From Syngnathus acus (Eukaryota; Chordata; Actinopteri; Syngnathiformes; Syngnathidae): a stretch of DNA of 64,000 nt. The notes beneath the pieces are model-generated. The model was not told the origin of the DNA. It saw only the letters and a program-made list of their open reading frames with translations, and searched no databases. Shown piece after piece: positions 50,577 through 61,518 of this stretch. A program made the position numbers and the translations under genes. Positions within the stretch are counted from its first letter, which is position 1. Every line of letters begins with the position of its first letter. The DNA lies in NCBI RefSeq assembly GCF_901709675.1, contig NC_051105.1, positions 558,001 through 622,000 of the forward strand. Direction: 5' to 3'.

Positions 50577-53053
50577 ATGGACGACTGCATGCTCATCATG
50601 AACCGGATGGGTTCTCTGGGCAGCTCGGCTGCAGCCCAGCGGAGGCGCATGGCCCTTGGGGTGGTCATCCTCCTGCTGGTGGACGTCATCTGGGTGGCCT
50701 CCTCCGAGCTGACATCAGTGAGGGCCACGTTCGCACCACGAAGCTTGATTTGATATCGATCCGTCGCTCATGACAACTTTACTCCTACCGATGTGTGGTT
50801 TGAGGCGAACCTTCCGGTGAATTGTCTTCTTTCTGTGCCCGTTGCAGTACATTTTCAGGCGGCAGGAGTACAACAAGCCCTTTTTCAGCACCTTCGCCAA
50901 GACATCCATGTTGGGGCTCTACTTGCTGGGCTTCCTGCTGTGGCGGCCCTGGAGGCAGCAGTGCGCCGGCTCGCTCAAACGCCGACACGCTTCCCGTGTA
51001 AGCGCAACCGCGAAGCCGAGACGTGGTTTCCTATTGATTTTCGAATGTGTCCACAGTTTGGCCGTACGGAAGCCTACTTTGCGCCCTGCGCCAACGCCGC
51101 CGCCAACGACGGCTTGGTATGTCGAAAGTCAGCTCTATTCCTCGACCAATTTCAATCAATGAAAGACGGAAATGCAACTTGCGCGTGTCAATGGGGGTCT
51201 CCTTGTCACGCAGAGCGAACCGCTCTACGTGCCCGTCAAGTTTCCGGACGCGCCCGCCGAGCTCTCCAACGGCTCCGTGGAAACCAATGGCCAATCTGGT
51301 GAGTGTTGTTTTCCGTTGACGCGGCTGGGAACGGTGCCGCTTTCTCATTCACTCAGCTGTGCCTTTGTGTCCCAGCGGCCTGTAAAAAGCAGCGGGTGCG
51401 TTTCAGCGACATGACGGAGGTGCGGCGGCTGCCCTCCACGCAAGCCGTGGAAGCCAAACTGTCACGCATGTCCTACCCGGCCGCCAAGGACCACGAGGCT
51501 GCGCTGCACGCGGCTACCAAGCTGAGCGTCCGCGACGTGGCCAAGCTCAGCTTCTTTTTCTGCTTTGTGGTGCGTCCGGATGGCGCCGGGGGATCCCGTT
51601 TTCATTCCATCAAGCCATTGGTCAGCGTGTGCCTTTTGCTTTGTTCCCGGGCAGTGGTTTCTGGCCAACCTGTCGTACCAGGAGGCCCTCTCGGACACAC
51701 AGGTGGCCATCGTCAACATTTTGTCGTCCACCTCAGGTGAGTCCCGCTCATCGGAATGGGCGCCGTGCTCGCTCGCTGAAACGCCCTGGTGCGTCTCCCT
51801 CCCCGTGTGCGTGCACGCAGGCCTCTTCACGCTCATCTTGGCCGCCGTCTTCCCCAGCAGCAGCAGCGACCGCTTCACGTTGTCCAAATTGCTGGCGGTG
51901 GCGCTGAGGTCAGACATGGGCCAACGTGAACCGTTGCCGAGACGCGCGCTGTGCACTTGACATCTTGTGCCCCCCTCCCTCCCTCCCTCCCTTTAGTGTG
52001 GGAGGCGTGGTCTTGGTCAGCCTGTCAGCCTTGGAGCGGCCCGACGACAAAGGCGCCGCGGGTAAGTCCCCCGACGCCAAAAGCCGCGCAGAGCCAGTGT
52101 GAGCGCCGCCGGCGTGTCGCCGCAGGTTCCTTGTGGTCCCTGGCCGGGGCCCTTTTCTACGCCGTCTACGTGGTCATGATCAAGAGGTGGGCGGATGGCG
52201 AGGAGAAGCTGGACATCCCCATGTTCTTGGGTAAGCGCCGGCCGGCCGCGCGAGGCGAGCCCGCGAGCTAGCCGGCTTGTTTTGCGCCAGACAGGCTTCG
52301 TGGGGCTCTTTAACCTGCTGCTGCTGTGGCCGGGCTTCCTGCTGATGCACTACGCCGGCTTGGAGGCCTTTGAGATCCCCGGCCGGCTGGTGTGGACCTA
52401 CATCTTGCTCAACGGCCTCATCGGGACAGTCCTCTCTGAGTTCCTGTGGCTCTGGTGCGGGCCCCGCCGTGCTCTGCCGCAGCGCAGCGCGCCACCGTCT
52501 TGCGCCGCGCCACCCACCGTCTTGCGCCGCGCCACCCACCGTCTTGCGCCGCGCCACTGTCTTGCGCCGCCTGAGGGCGCTTGCTCTGGCCTCCGCAGGG
52601 GCTGCTTCCTGACTTCGTCGCTCATCGGGACGCTGGCCCTCAGCCTCACCGTGCCGCTCTCCATCTTGGCCGATATTTGCACGCAGAAGGTGACGAGCGC
52701 GCTGGCAGCTGGCGCACGCAGGAACCAAACATTTTGGGCCTTGCAGGTGCGCTTCTCCTGGCTGTTCTTGGCAGGGGCGGTGCCCGTCTTCCTCTCCTTC
52801 TTCATGGTCACACTCTTGTGCCACTACAACAACTGGGACCCGGTGACGGTGGGCTTGAGGAGACTCCACGCCTTTGTTTTTCGAGCACATCGCGTTCACA
52901 GGTACGTACGCTCACAGCCGGCGCTCAAAGTGAATTTGTAACGCTTCTCGTCTCGTCTCGTCCTCCCCGAGGCTTCCCGAGGACCGGGAGCTGTGCGAAA
53001 GCCTTCTCCCTTTGCACGCCGTCTCCATGAACCAAAGAAGCCCGTGCTCGTGA
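50577..53053 (+). CDS. slc35f5: solute carrier family 35 member F5
   Basis: Multipass drug/metabolite-transporter-fold membrane protein of the SLC35F group; its cargo is not established. Thirteen coding exons (50577-50717, 50848-50997, 51057-51116, 51214-51298, 51376-51569, 51655-51736, 51821-51908, 51997-52061, 52126-52230, 52295-52454, 52599-52689, 52747-52901, 52972-53053) give 485 residues. Human SLC35F5 is 523; the difference is an N-terminal leader absent here, where the first exon opens after an acceptor at 50569 with [11 protein letters not shown]. Diagnostic segments are [64 protein letters not shown] and [13 protein letters not shown]. Ten or so hydrophobic spans are visible. Introns 10 (144 nt) and 11 (57 nt) are multiples of three with no in-frame stop. 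Identity is secure; the exact N-terminus is less so. Confidence 0.95.
52489..52570. repeat. 18-22-bp minisatellite inside slc35f5 intron 10
   Basis: Four imperfect copies of a GCGCCACCCACCGTCTTGCGCC-type unit make up most of the 144-nt intron. Its copy number decides whether the intron stays a multiple of three. Confidence 0.85.
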
Positions 53054-54695
53054 TCTGCTGTAAGTCCGACCGCTTCGCTTCCTGAAAGAAAAGAAAAAAA
53101 GTTGCACGTCAACGCAGGGCTGCTCTTCATCTGACCAGAAGCATGGCTGTTTGTTTGTCCAAAGTGCCGATAAGGCCCGTGCTGACATTCGTTTGAAGGG
53201 GGGATGTGCGGGGGGGAAGCGCTCCAGACCGCTCGTCACTTTGTGTTGCTTGAATCACGTTGTGACTCAGCTTTGCTCACGCGCTCGCGTTGATGGAAAA
53301 AAAGGTCAGCGGGCGGCCAAGCCGCCGGGAACCGTCCGACTCCCAAAAACAAAAGATCTGGCCCATCTGCTCGCCACTTGGACCAATCTCGATTCCCAAT
53401 ACACGTTGCGCCGTCTTCCTTTCCGCAACGCGTGCAAGCTGTTGATCTTTTTTTTGTTTCCCAGCTATGAAAAACCTGCTCGCCGTCCGCCCAGCCGCCG
53501 CAGAGACGATGGAGCCGGCCCGTGCCTCTATTTTCAGTGCTTCAGTGGCAGCGGCTTTTGACTTTTTGACTGGGTTCAGTGGCAACCCAAGAGGTCCGGG
53601 CGCCGGCGGAGGACTGGAGCGGGACTCGTCACGCTTCCTTTTGCTTTTCCTTTGGCGAGATTAAAAGAAAGGATGAGTGCAACCACAACATCAATTTTGG
53701 GGCCGCTGTCATTCCAGACTTTTTATTGGGTAGTAATGAGAAGAATTTGAAAAGATTTGATGATGAACCTGCCAGTATTGTTTCCTGAACGGCTTCAGCA
53801 CTTGACCTTTGGGACAAACGTGTTCCTTCTTCTCGTGTGACGCGGCGCCATTGGTTTGAAAACACTTGATTCCAGTTTCTTGTCGTTTTGCCTTGATTGT
53901 TGGAGGGAAAAATGCCAATCATTTCTTTTTGTTGACCATCATCTTGTTCTTTGATTTGACGGATTCTCCTTCTCGGGTTCAACACAATTAAAGACTTTTT
54001 AATTGCTGTCGGTGGGCATTTTCTTATGGTCAAATGTAAATACTTGACAAACTTTGCAAAGTCGCTTCACGACATGTGTCCGACTCACTTTTTGATCTGT
54101 TTGGAATCTTGGAGGACAAAATCGAATCTGGTTGGCAATCCAGACTGCGCTTACGAATCAAGCGCTAAAGGCGAGGCGAGGCGCTCATGATCAGGAAGGA
54201 GAGCAAATCTTTGTCATGGTGTTTAATGGTTAACTTGGCTGCTTTTAGGGGAGGAATCAAGGGAGGGAGGGAGGCAGGGAGGAGGACTTTTGTCCAAGCG
54301 CAGCCCCCTGTTGAAACAATTTTTCATGGGCAAAGAACACAGAGGACTATTTCAGGGGGTCCCGTGGAGACAAGATGAAACCTCTGGTGTTGGGATTCAC
54401 GTCAGAAGAGAGCGTCCTAGCCGCCCGCCGGTCGCGTTTCTAATCACGGCGACTGCGCCCACAAGCTGATAAGACACAATCGATACGAGCAAAATCCAAA
54501 GCGGCGTGGAAGAGGAGATAGCCCATGAAGAATCTGGCCCAACGAGCTGCCGCAAGCCTTTAGTTGGCGAGACGGTGCTTGTTCAATCGCAGGTCAGTGA
54601 AAGTACGTCTTGAAAATTTCATTCAAACAAGAATTCAGTCTTGAACTCCGGGGAAGCCTTTGGTCCCGGTTCTCCACCCACCCAGCCACGGCAAC
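53054..54695. other. slc35f5 3' UTR and gpr39 upstream region
   Basis: No further exon was recognised. The first candidate poly(A) signal for slc35f5 is ATTAAA at 53987-53992, which would give a 0.94 kb 3' UTR. The rest is the gpr39 5' flank. An in-frame TGA at 54642-54644 closes the gpr39 frame upstream of its first ATG. Confidence 0.5.
53987..53992 (+). other. candidate poly(A) signal of slc35f5
   Basis: ATTAAA about 930 nt past the stop codon; I saw no closer AATAAA on the plus strand. Confidence 0.4.
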
Positions 54696-55955
54696 ATGGA
54701 CGAGGAGATAGGCGAGGAGAAAGATTGGAGGCGGCTGGAACCCCAGCGCGGCGTCAAAGTCTTCCTGAGCGTCTTGTACGGCCTCATCCTGGTGACGGGC
54801 ATCGCGGGCAACTCCGTCACCATCCGAGTCACGCAGGTTCTCCGGCGCAACGGCTACCTTCAGCGGAACGTGACGGAGCACATGGTGAGCCTGGCCTGCT
54901 CGGACCTTCTGGTTCTGCTGGTGGGCATGCCCGTGGAGCTCTACAGCGCCATCTGGTTCCCGTTCACCACAGCGTCCGGAGGGGACGCCGCCTGCAAGCT
55001 TTACAACTTTGTGTTTGAGGCGTGCAGCTACGCCACCATCCTCAACGTGGCCACGCTTAGCTTCGAGCGCTACGTGGCCATCTGCCACCCCTTCCGCTAC
55101 AGAATTCTGAGCGGGCGCCGTACGTCGGCTTTGCTGGCCCTGGCCTGGCTGCTGTCCGTTCTGGTGGCCCTGCCGCTGCTGGCGGCCACGGGGACGCAAG
55201 GCCACGCAGCCGCGCGGGCCGACGGCCCGGTCCACAACCTGACCTTCTGCACCAATCTGAGGGAGCGCTGGCTGATGTACCGAGTCAGCGTCTTTGTGGC
55301 CTTCCTGGTCTACGTGCTGGTTTTGGCCGCCGTGGCTTTCATGTGTAGGGCCATGATCGTGGTCCTGAGAAAGTCTCTGGGCTCCTCGGACGGAAATCTC
55401 AAAAGGTCCAAGCATGAGAGTGAAAAAGTGAAGATGGCCAGGAAGCAGACGATAGTTTTTCTGTGTAGGTTTTCGGCACGCTAGCTAGCTCAACCCGAGC
55501 CGCCGCCGCCGCCGACAGTGATTGGCGTTTGTGTTCCCTCAGGCTTGATCGTGGGCTCCTTGCTGGTGTGCTGGTTCCCCAATCAGATCCGCCGGCTGAT
55601 GATGGCCGGTGCGCCCAAGTCCCACTGGAGCGCGGCCTTCTTCCACAGCTACATCGTCCTCCACCCGGTGGCCGACACCTTCTTCTACCTGAGCTCGGCC
55701 CTCAACCCCTTGCTGTACAACGTGTCCTCCCGCCGGTTCCGCCGGGTTTTCGTGCAAGTGCTGCGCTGCCGCCTCGGCCTCCGGCACGTCAACATGCGAA
55801 GCGTGCCGTCGGTGCCGAGCTCCCGCACCCGCACCCGAAACGTTCGCTCCCTGCCGCTGGCCGACGGGATCCGATCCGAAGAGGAGCCGCGTGGGAAGGG
55901 GCGTGACTCGGGAGCAGAGGCGGCGGAGACTCTCAACAACGACTTGGCTTTGTAG
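54696..55955 (+). CDS. gpr39: G protein-coupled receptor 39-like
   Basis: Ghrelin/neurotensin-family class A GPCR at the plasma membrane; mammalian GPR39 is a zinc sensor. Two exons (54696-55464, 55543-55955) join in phase to 393 residues; human is 453. The intron falls before TM6, as in human. Family features are [19 protein letters not shown] (TM1/ICL1), [12 protein letters not shown] (TM2), [14 protein letters not shown] with an ERY motif, FCTNLRERW (ECL2 cysteine), [12 protein letters not shown] (CWxP, TM6), [11 protein letters not shown] (NPxxY) and [15 protein letters not shown]. The N-terminus before TM1 is only about 22 residues and has no histidine or cysteine. Human H17, H19 and C11, and the ECL2 partner C191, therefore have no counterpart. 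An upstream in-frame stop at 54642 fixes the first ATG. Family is certain; zinc responsiveness is doubtful. Confidence 0.94.
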
Positions 55956-56087
55956 GAATTGACATATTGATGCCATATGTATGCTCAAATGGCTTGATTG
56001 TTGCAAATTGTTGCCTGTCCAGCGTCGTGTGCGCCAGCCCATTGACTCCCGGGCACAATTCATCCAATCTCACAATGATTGACGACG

Positions 56088-56093
56088 AATAAA
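56088..56093 (+). other. poly(A) signal of gpr39
   Basis: AATAAA 133 nt past the gpr39 stop codon. Confidence 0.7.
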
Positions 56094-56753
56094 TCCTCTT
56101 TGTTGATGCCAGTTGGAACAAGCAGTGCGATTCAATGCTCTTCCGCCAGATGGCAGTGTGTACAATATTTCTACCTTTCGTGCAAGATAAAAACAAATCA
56201 AGTCTACTTTTCACACTGAGTAAGCTTCTTCGAGATCGATACAATACAACACTCACAAGGGCTCTCAGCCGTTTTTTTGTGCTGGATGGTGAGAATTGTC
56301 CATTGAAAATGGAAACTATCTTCCTTGGCCAAGCAAAGGTAAGGAAGGAAACGCGTTTACGTTTCAGAGCACCGTCCAGATTTGTCTTCTTGCTTGCTTT
56401 TTTTCAGTTTTCACTTGCTGTCTGCTGGAATGGCTATTTGAAGTGCTCGCAGCTCAACTCATCCTCCACGTCTTTTTTTTTATTTTTACGCAAACCTTTA
56501 AGCAGACGCCGTCAGATCAGCCGCCACCACCAAGCGGCATAAATGGATTCATTGACTTTATTTAGTAAGCAATGATTCTCATAATATTAGAATAAACCAA
56601 ATTCAATTACACATCGGTTTGATTAAGGCCTGTCCTATATTGACCTGTTTCTGCCATATTTTCATCCTGAAGATTTGACCCCACTTGGCGTAGCTTGATT
56701 TGCCCCATTAGAATAAACAGAGCAAACAAAAATTCAGGTCAAACAGGAAACAC

Positions 56754-56759
56754 TTTATT
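56754..56759 (-). other. candidate poly(A) signal of nckap5
   Basis: Minus-strand AATAAA in an AT-rich stretch, about 1.5 kb past the last recognised nckap5 exon. Confidence 0.35.
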
Positions 56760-58265
56760 TGTTATTTTTTCCCCTCCAAAGTAAAACAAAGCAATTTCAT
56801 AAGTGATTAGTGCAAAGGAAACGATTACCAAAAGACATCATTGTGATTAGCCATTTTTTATAGATTTAAAAAAAAACACATCAATATCAGGAAGTTACAA
56901 TAAATGTGCAATAAACTGACAAGTCCACCAATCAGTGCAGTGAGTAACAAATACGAGGTAAATGTTAGAAAAATACAATATGCATACTCATTATAATGAG
57001 CCTTTTCTGGGGGGTTTTTTGGACACGACCACAACAAGAAGAATGCCGAGCGAGCTCAATCTACCCGTATGTCAGTGTTGCCGCTCGCTTCCCTGATCAA
57101 TAAAAATCCGCCTCACGCATTTCTAAGAGCTTTGTGTTGCTACGGGTATGAATAGCACTGCTATTTTTATTTTTTTTTTCTCCAACATGCACATAGCAGG
57201 TGAGCATAGTTTAAGTCACGACGAGGTAAATAAGAGGTCTAATGCTACGGTTTGAAGATTTCTCCCCTCAAACCTTGATATGGCTCAACAGTGGCCCGAT
57301 TGATGTGTCAATGATGGGTTGGTGCCAATGGACAGTGCTTAGCAAATAGAAAGAAGGTGGCTTCGGGACATTTTCACATGAATCCATTCTTTGCGGCTCT
57401 CCACACTGTCCAAAGTGGAAACGTGGGAAATTGGCTTGTTTGCAACCTGAGCCAGCGCTCTGCAAGCAAAGGGTGGCGCCAGACGCACACAAGCGGGAGT
57501 ATTCAACTCTGCGCACCCAAAAAAAACAAAAGGGCCATTTCATGAACAAGGTAACAGAGGCAACATGATTCAACAGCAACAACAACACGCAAAAGTAAGA
57601 TGGAGCCAAAGCAGGCGCCTAAATACCAGCAAAGTGATGAGCACACCTGGATAGGACCGCTGGGCCGAGAGAGCCCCCTCCCGGCTGATGAGAACAGGTG
57701 CAAAGCAAAAGCTAGCCGGGCCCACCTGGACGAGACCGGTCGGTCGCCCGTTGCTCCGTCCACCTGACTGACGAGAGCAAATGCAAACGCTAACCAGGTG
57801 ACGTCGCACCAAAAAGGATGCGGGGAAAACATGAAACAAAACCAAATGTGGCAAAAAAATCAACAATGCCAGGCAGCAAGTGGGCAGACAAAGTCAGCAA
57901 TCCTGACGCAAACGTTTGAAGGACACGTGCTTGCAATTGGACCAGAAAAGCAACCAAAATCCAGAACCAGTGCCCGCCGTTGTCATCACGAGCTACGAGG
58001 AGCTTGTGGCAAGAATGCAAAGCGCACCGTTCAAACTTCCATTTGAGTCTGGACCGAACGAGGGAGGAGCGCCCGCCGCCGCCCGTGTGCGCAAGCACCA
58101 TCTCCACGCCAGCTTTGCCTTCTTCGCATTGAATCGGGATTTGCAACAAATGCAAAGTGAGGATAAGCGTCTGTCTCCGAGCGTCGGCCGCAAGCTCCTT
58201 GGCGGGCGGGAGCGTCCGGCCGGGTCCTCTGGCGAAGCTCTCCGACCACCGCGTGGAGTCAAAGG

Positions 58266-61200
58266 CTCTGGAAGGCAGACAGCGAGTGAGAAGGAAGTCG
58301 CGGGCGGCGTTTGGCCAAATGGTCTTACAGTTGGCCAGCTGCAGCCTGCTCTGCTCCTTCTGCTGGGCCGCCCTGGTCTTGCTTTTCATGTAGGTCAGCC
58401 TCTTTGCTTCCATTTCACCTGGCAAAAAGCAGAGCGCAAATGTGCTGCGGCGATGCGCCCAACTTGAGGCAGTTAGTAGCAAAAGCGCCCATCATTTGGG
58501 GACAATACTGATGAAATACGGAGCAGCGGAAGGGGCGTCCCCGGGCGTACCGCTCATACGACGGATCACCTGCCGGTGGCGTGAACCCAAAGGCCGAGCG
58601 GGACTCCGAGCTCCGGCGGCTCTCCTTTACTTTACCTTGCGGGTCTCTCCGGGTTGCGTCGCGGGGATCGCACACGCGCTGGCGGCGGCGGCGGCGGCAG
58701 GCAGACGTCACAACGGCTTGAGGTTGGGCTCGGAGGAAGGCCACGGAGGGGAAAGGCGGCGACCGGTCGGGGGCGGACAGAGAAGGGGGCGCCCCATGGT
58801 CCCGAAAAGCCGAGGGGATCCTCCAGCGGGGGAGCGGGGACGCCTCCTCGCCGGAGGAGCCCGCCACGGGCGGCTGGGGTTCGGGCCCAGGGGTTGATGA
58901 TGAGGACTTGGGGAGGAGGTGCAGGATGGAGGAGAAGAAGGAGCAGGATTCGGGGAGGGGGATGGTCCCGATTCCGCTGTCCAAGGTTCGCATCTGGCGG
59001 CCGGACCCTGGGGCACAAGCACAACGGTCGGCGGGGGGGAGGGAGGGAGGGAAGGAGGGGGGGAGGGAGGGATGGTGGGAGGGAGGGAGGGAGGGAGGGA
59101 GGGAGGGAGGGAGGGAGGGGCCGGCGACACTGCTAACCGGCTAACTGTGGCTGAAGTGGCTGGCACTGAATTCCGTTCTTTAGCCCATCCGCCATTATTT
59201 ACATCACCAAGACGGACAACACTGCATTGGCTTTGACCTCGTTAATCCAAAAATAAAATCATCATTTTTCTGTTGCGTTTGTGTCACTCTCCAAATAAGC
59301 AAAGGACTTGTAGCCCTGGCGTGTCATGGACTTTCTTTTCTACCAGCGCCAATTGACACGGAGGCTGGAAAAGAGCCAATTGCAGTGAGTCCACTTGAAC
59401 CACGCTTGTCACGTTTGACATTGAACAACCAGCATGCGTCCACCATGGAATGCACCATGCCTTCAAATACACACCGCATTTTTAAGTTGGATCCCTCCGG
59501 GTGTCAACAAATGCCATTTTCTTAGCTCAGCATCTGACAATAAACATGACGAACCGCGGCCAGACCAAATCAACCTTTCTGTCGGCGTAAGAAGCAGGAG
59601 TGAAGAGCAAAATCTAGGGACAGCTTGAAATACATCTTCCAATTTAGTTGCCCTGCCATTTGGTGGCCGACGGTGGAATTACACCCAAAACCGCCGGACC
59701 AAATTTGACAGAATGTGACCCTGGGATCCGCCACGCCGGGGGATTCCCGTACATCGGTTTTCACGTGGGCAAACAGAACCAATACGATTACGACGTTTGC
59801 ATTAAACGGAAACATTAGCTCTCCCTCTTTGAAAAGGGGAAAAGTTGCCCAAGAGTCTCCTGCGCCGCCGCCGCCGCCGTTGCCACCACACGACACACAA
59901 AACCACGACACGAGCATCAAAAGCACGACTGGCAATGGATCTAATTGAACAATTAGATCCAGAATGGGCTCACCCTGGCAACATATGAGGAGGAGGATGA
60001 GGCCAGGCGAGGCAATGCGTGGACAACATGCCGCCGGGCCGGGCTGAGCCGAGCGTTACCTTCACAATGCAGACTGGCCGGATTGCTCCCGAGTGGCTCC
60101 TGTCACCATCGTAAAAGTTCACCTTGTCTGCGGGACGCCTCACGCACGCACGCACGCACGCACGCACGCACGGCGCTGGAGGTGGGCCCGCCGTGCCCGC
60201 CGTGCCCGACTCCAGCAGAATACAAATAAGGCTAAAGCGCTTGCTTTCCCCCGTGTCGGAAGCAATGCAATGAAGCAAGTAGCAGAGGGAAACTTAGTTG
60301 GGTTAGTACTTAGGAGGCCTCGACTTACAGCAACATTTCAAAAGTGCTCTTTACTTCTTTCTGCAAAAAGGCAACAAAGCCTCAGTGAGACTTCCCAGAG
60401 CCATGGTTTGCTGCGGCCGGTGCTAGCTTACCCGTGACGGCGTCCTGCAGGGCGCTGGCCATCAGGGCTGCCTTTTCCCCCTCACCTCTCTGGCTCGTCA
60501 CAGAAAGCAAAGAAAAAAACAATCAAGGCCATGCACGCTAGCGGAAAGAAGCTCACCGCCGCTTCCTTCACCTGCGTGTCCCCGATGATGTCACCGCGCG
60601 GCAAGATCCCCGGGCAGGGCACGGCGATGCACGCTCGCACCGCATCGTGCGACTCTCTCCTTCCCGCCGAGCTGAAATCACAAATGGCGGCGGCGGCGGT
60701 TAGCGCGGATCCCGCGTTGGTTGGCCATTCTCATTTAGCGAACGCAAGGACGCCGACGACAGCGACACGTCTCACCAGTCTTTTCCGTCGCTTTTTCTCC
60801 GCTCTCTCTTCTTGTCCGTCTTGGTCTGCTTCCCCCCAGCCAGCAGCGAGCTCATCTTGGGATCCCTCTTCTCCTCTTTGGCCTTGGCCACGTCCGTCTT
60901 GGCCGGAAGCTTCCCCTTGCGGAAACCGAACCAGTTGGCCAAGGCGGATCCGGACTTGTGCTTGACTTGGCTGCTCCTCTCCTGCTCCTGAGACTTGTGC
61001 AAGTTCTCCTCGATGCCGAGCATCACCTTCTCCTCGATGGCGGTGACGGCGCTCCGCCTCTCGGCTTCTTCGCAGACGGGTTCGCCGAAGGCGCTGCGGA
61101 ACTGCTGCTCGATCTGCAGGCGTCTCTGGAGCCTTTCGCCGGACGAGCCCGGCCACGGAGGAAGCGCCGGGCCTTCCTCCATCAGGAAGTTGTTGAGGAG

Positions 61201-61481
61201 CGATCGGTTCAAGGGGCAGTGGTAGCTGGCGGAGCAGCTCACGCTTCCCGGCAGAACGTCGCCCAGCGAGTTGAGGGAGCTCCCGGAGTGCGTTTTGATC
61301 TGAGTGCGCACCTTGCCGGAGCGATTGAAGCCGGGGCGCTCGGCGTAGCGAGCGCCAAAGCTTTGGCTCCGGGCCTTGGCCCCGTTCATGCCCATGACCG
61401 GCTTCAACGGGGGTCTGGTGGACACCGAGACGGAACGCTTGAAGAGCCAGCCTTCCTCGTCCAAGCCCCAGTCCGGCGTCA

Positions 61482-61518
<37 letters not shown>

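Larger units (their letters stand above)
55956..58265. other. gpr39 3' UTR and nckap5 3' flank (convergent)
   Basis: Tail-to-tail spacer. gpr39 has AATAAA at 56088-56093, 133 nt past its stop. On the minus strand AATAAA at 56754-56759 could end an nckap5 3' UTR of about 1.5 kb. No exon of LYPD1, which lies beside GPR39 in human, was recognised. Confidence 0.5.

Noticed and set aside
56140-58000. Search for LYPD1 exons between gpr39 and nckap5
   Set aside because: No cysteine-rich Ly6-type exon was found on either strand.
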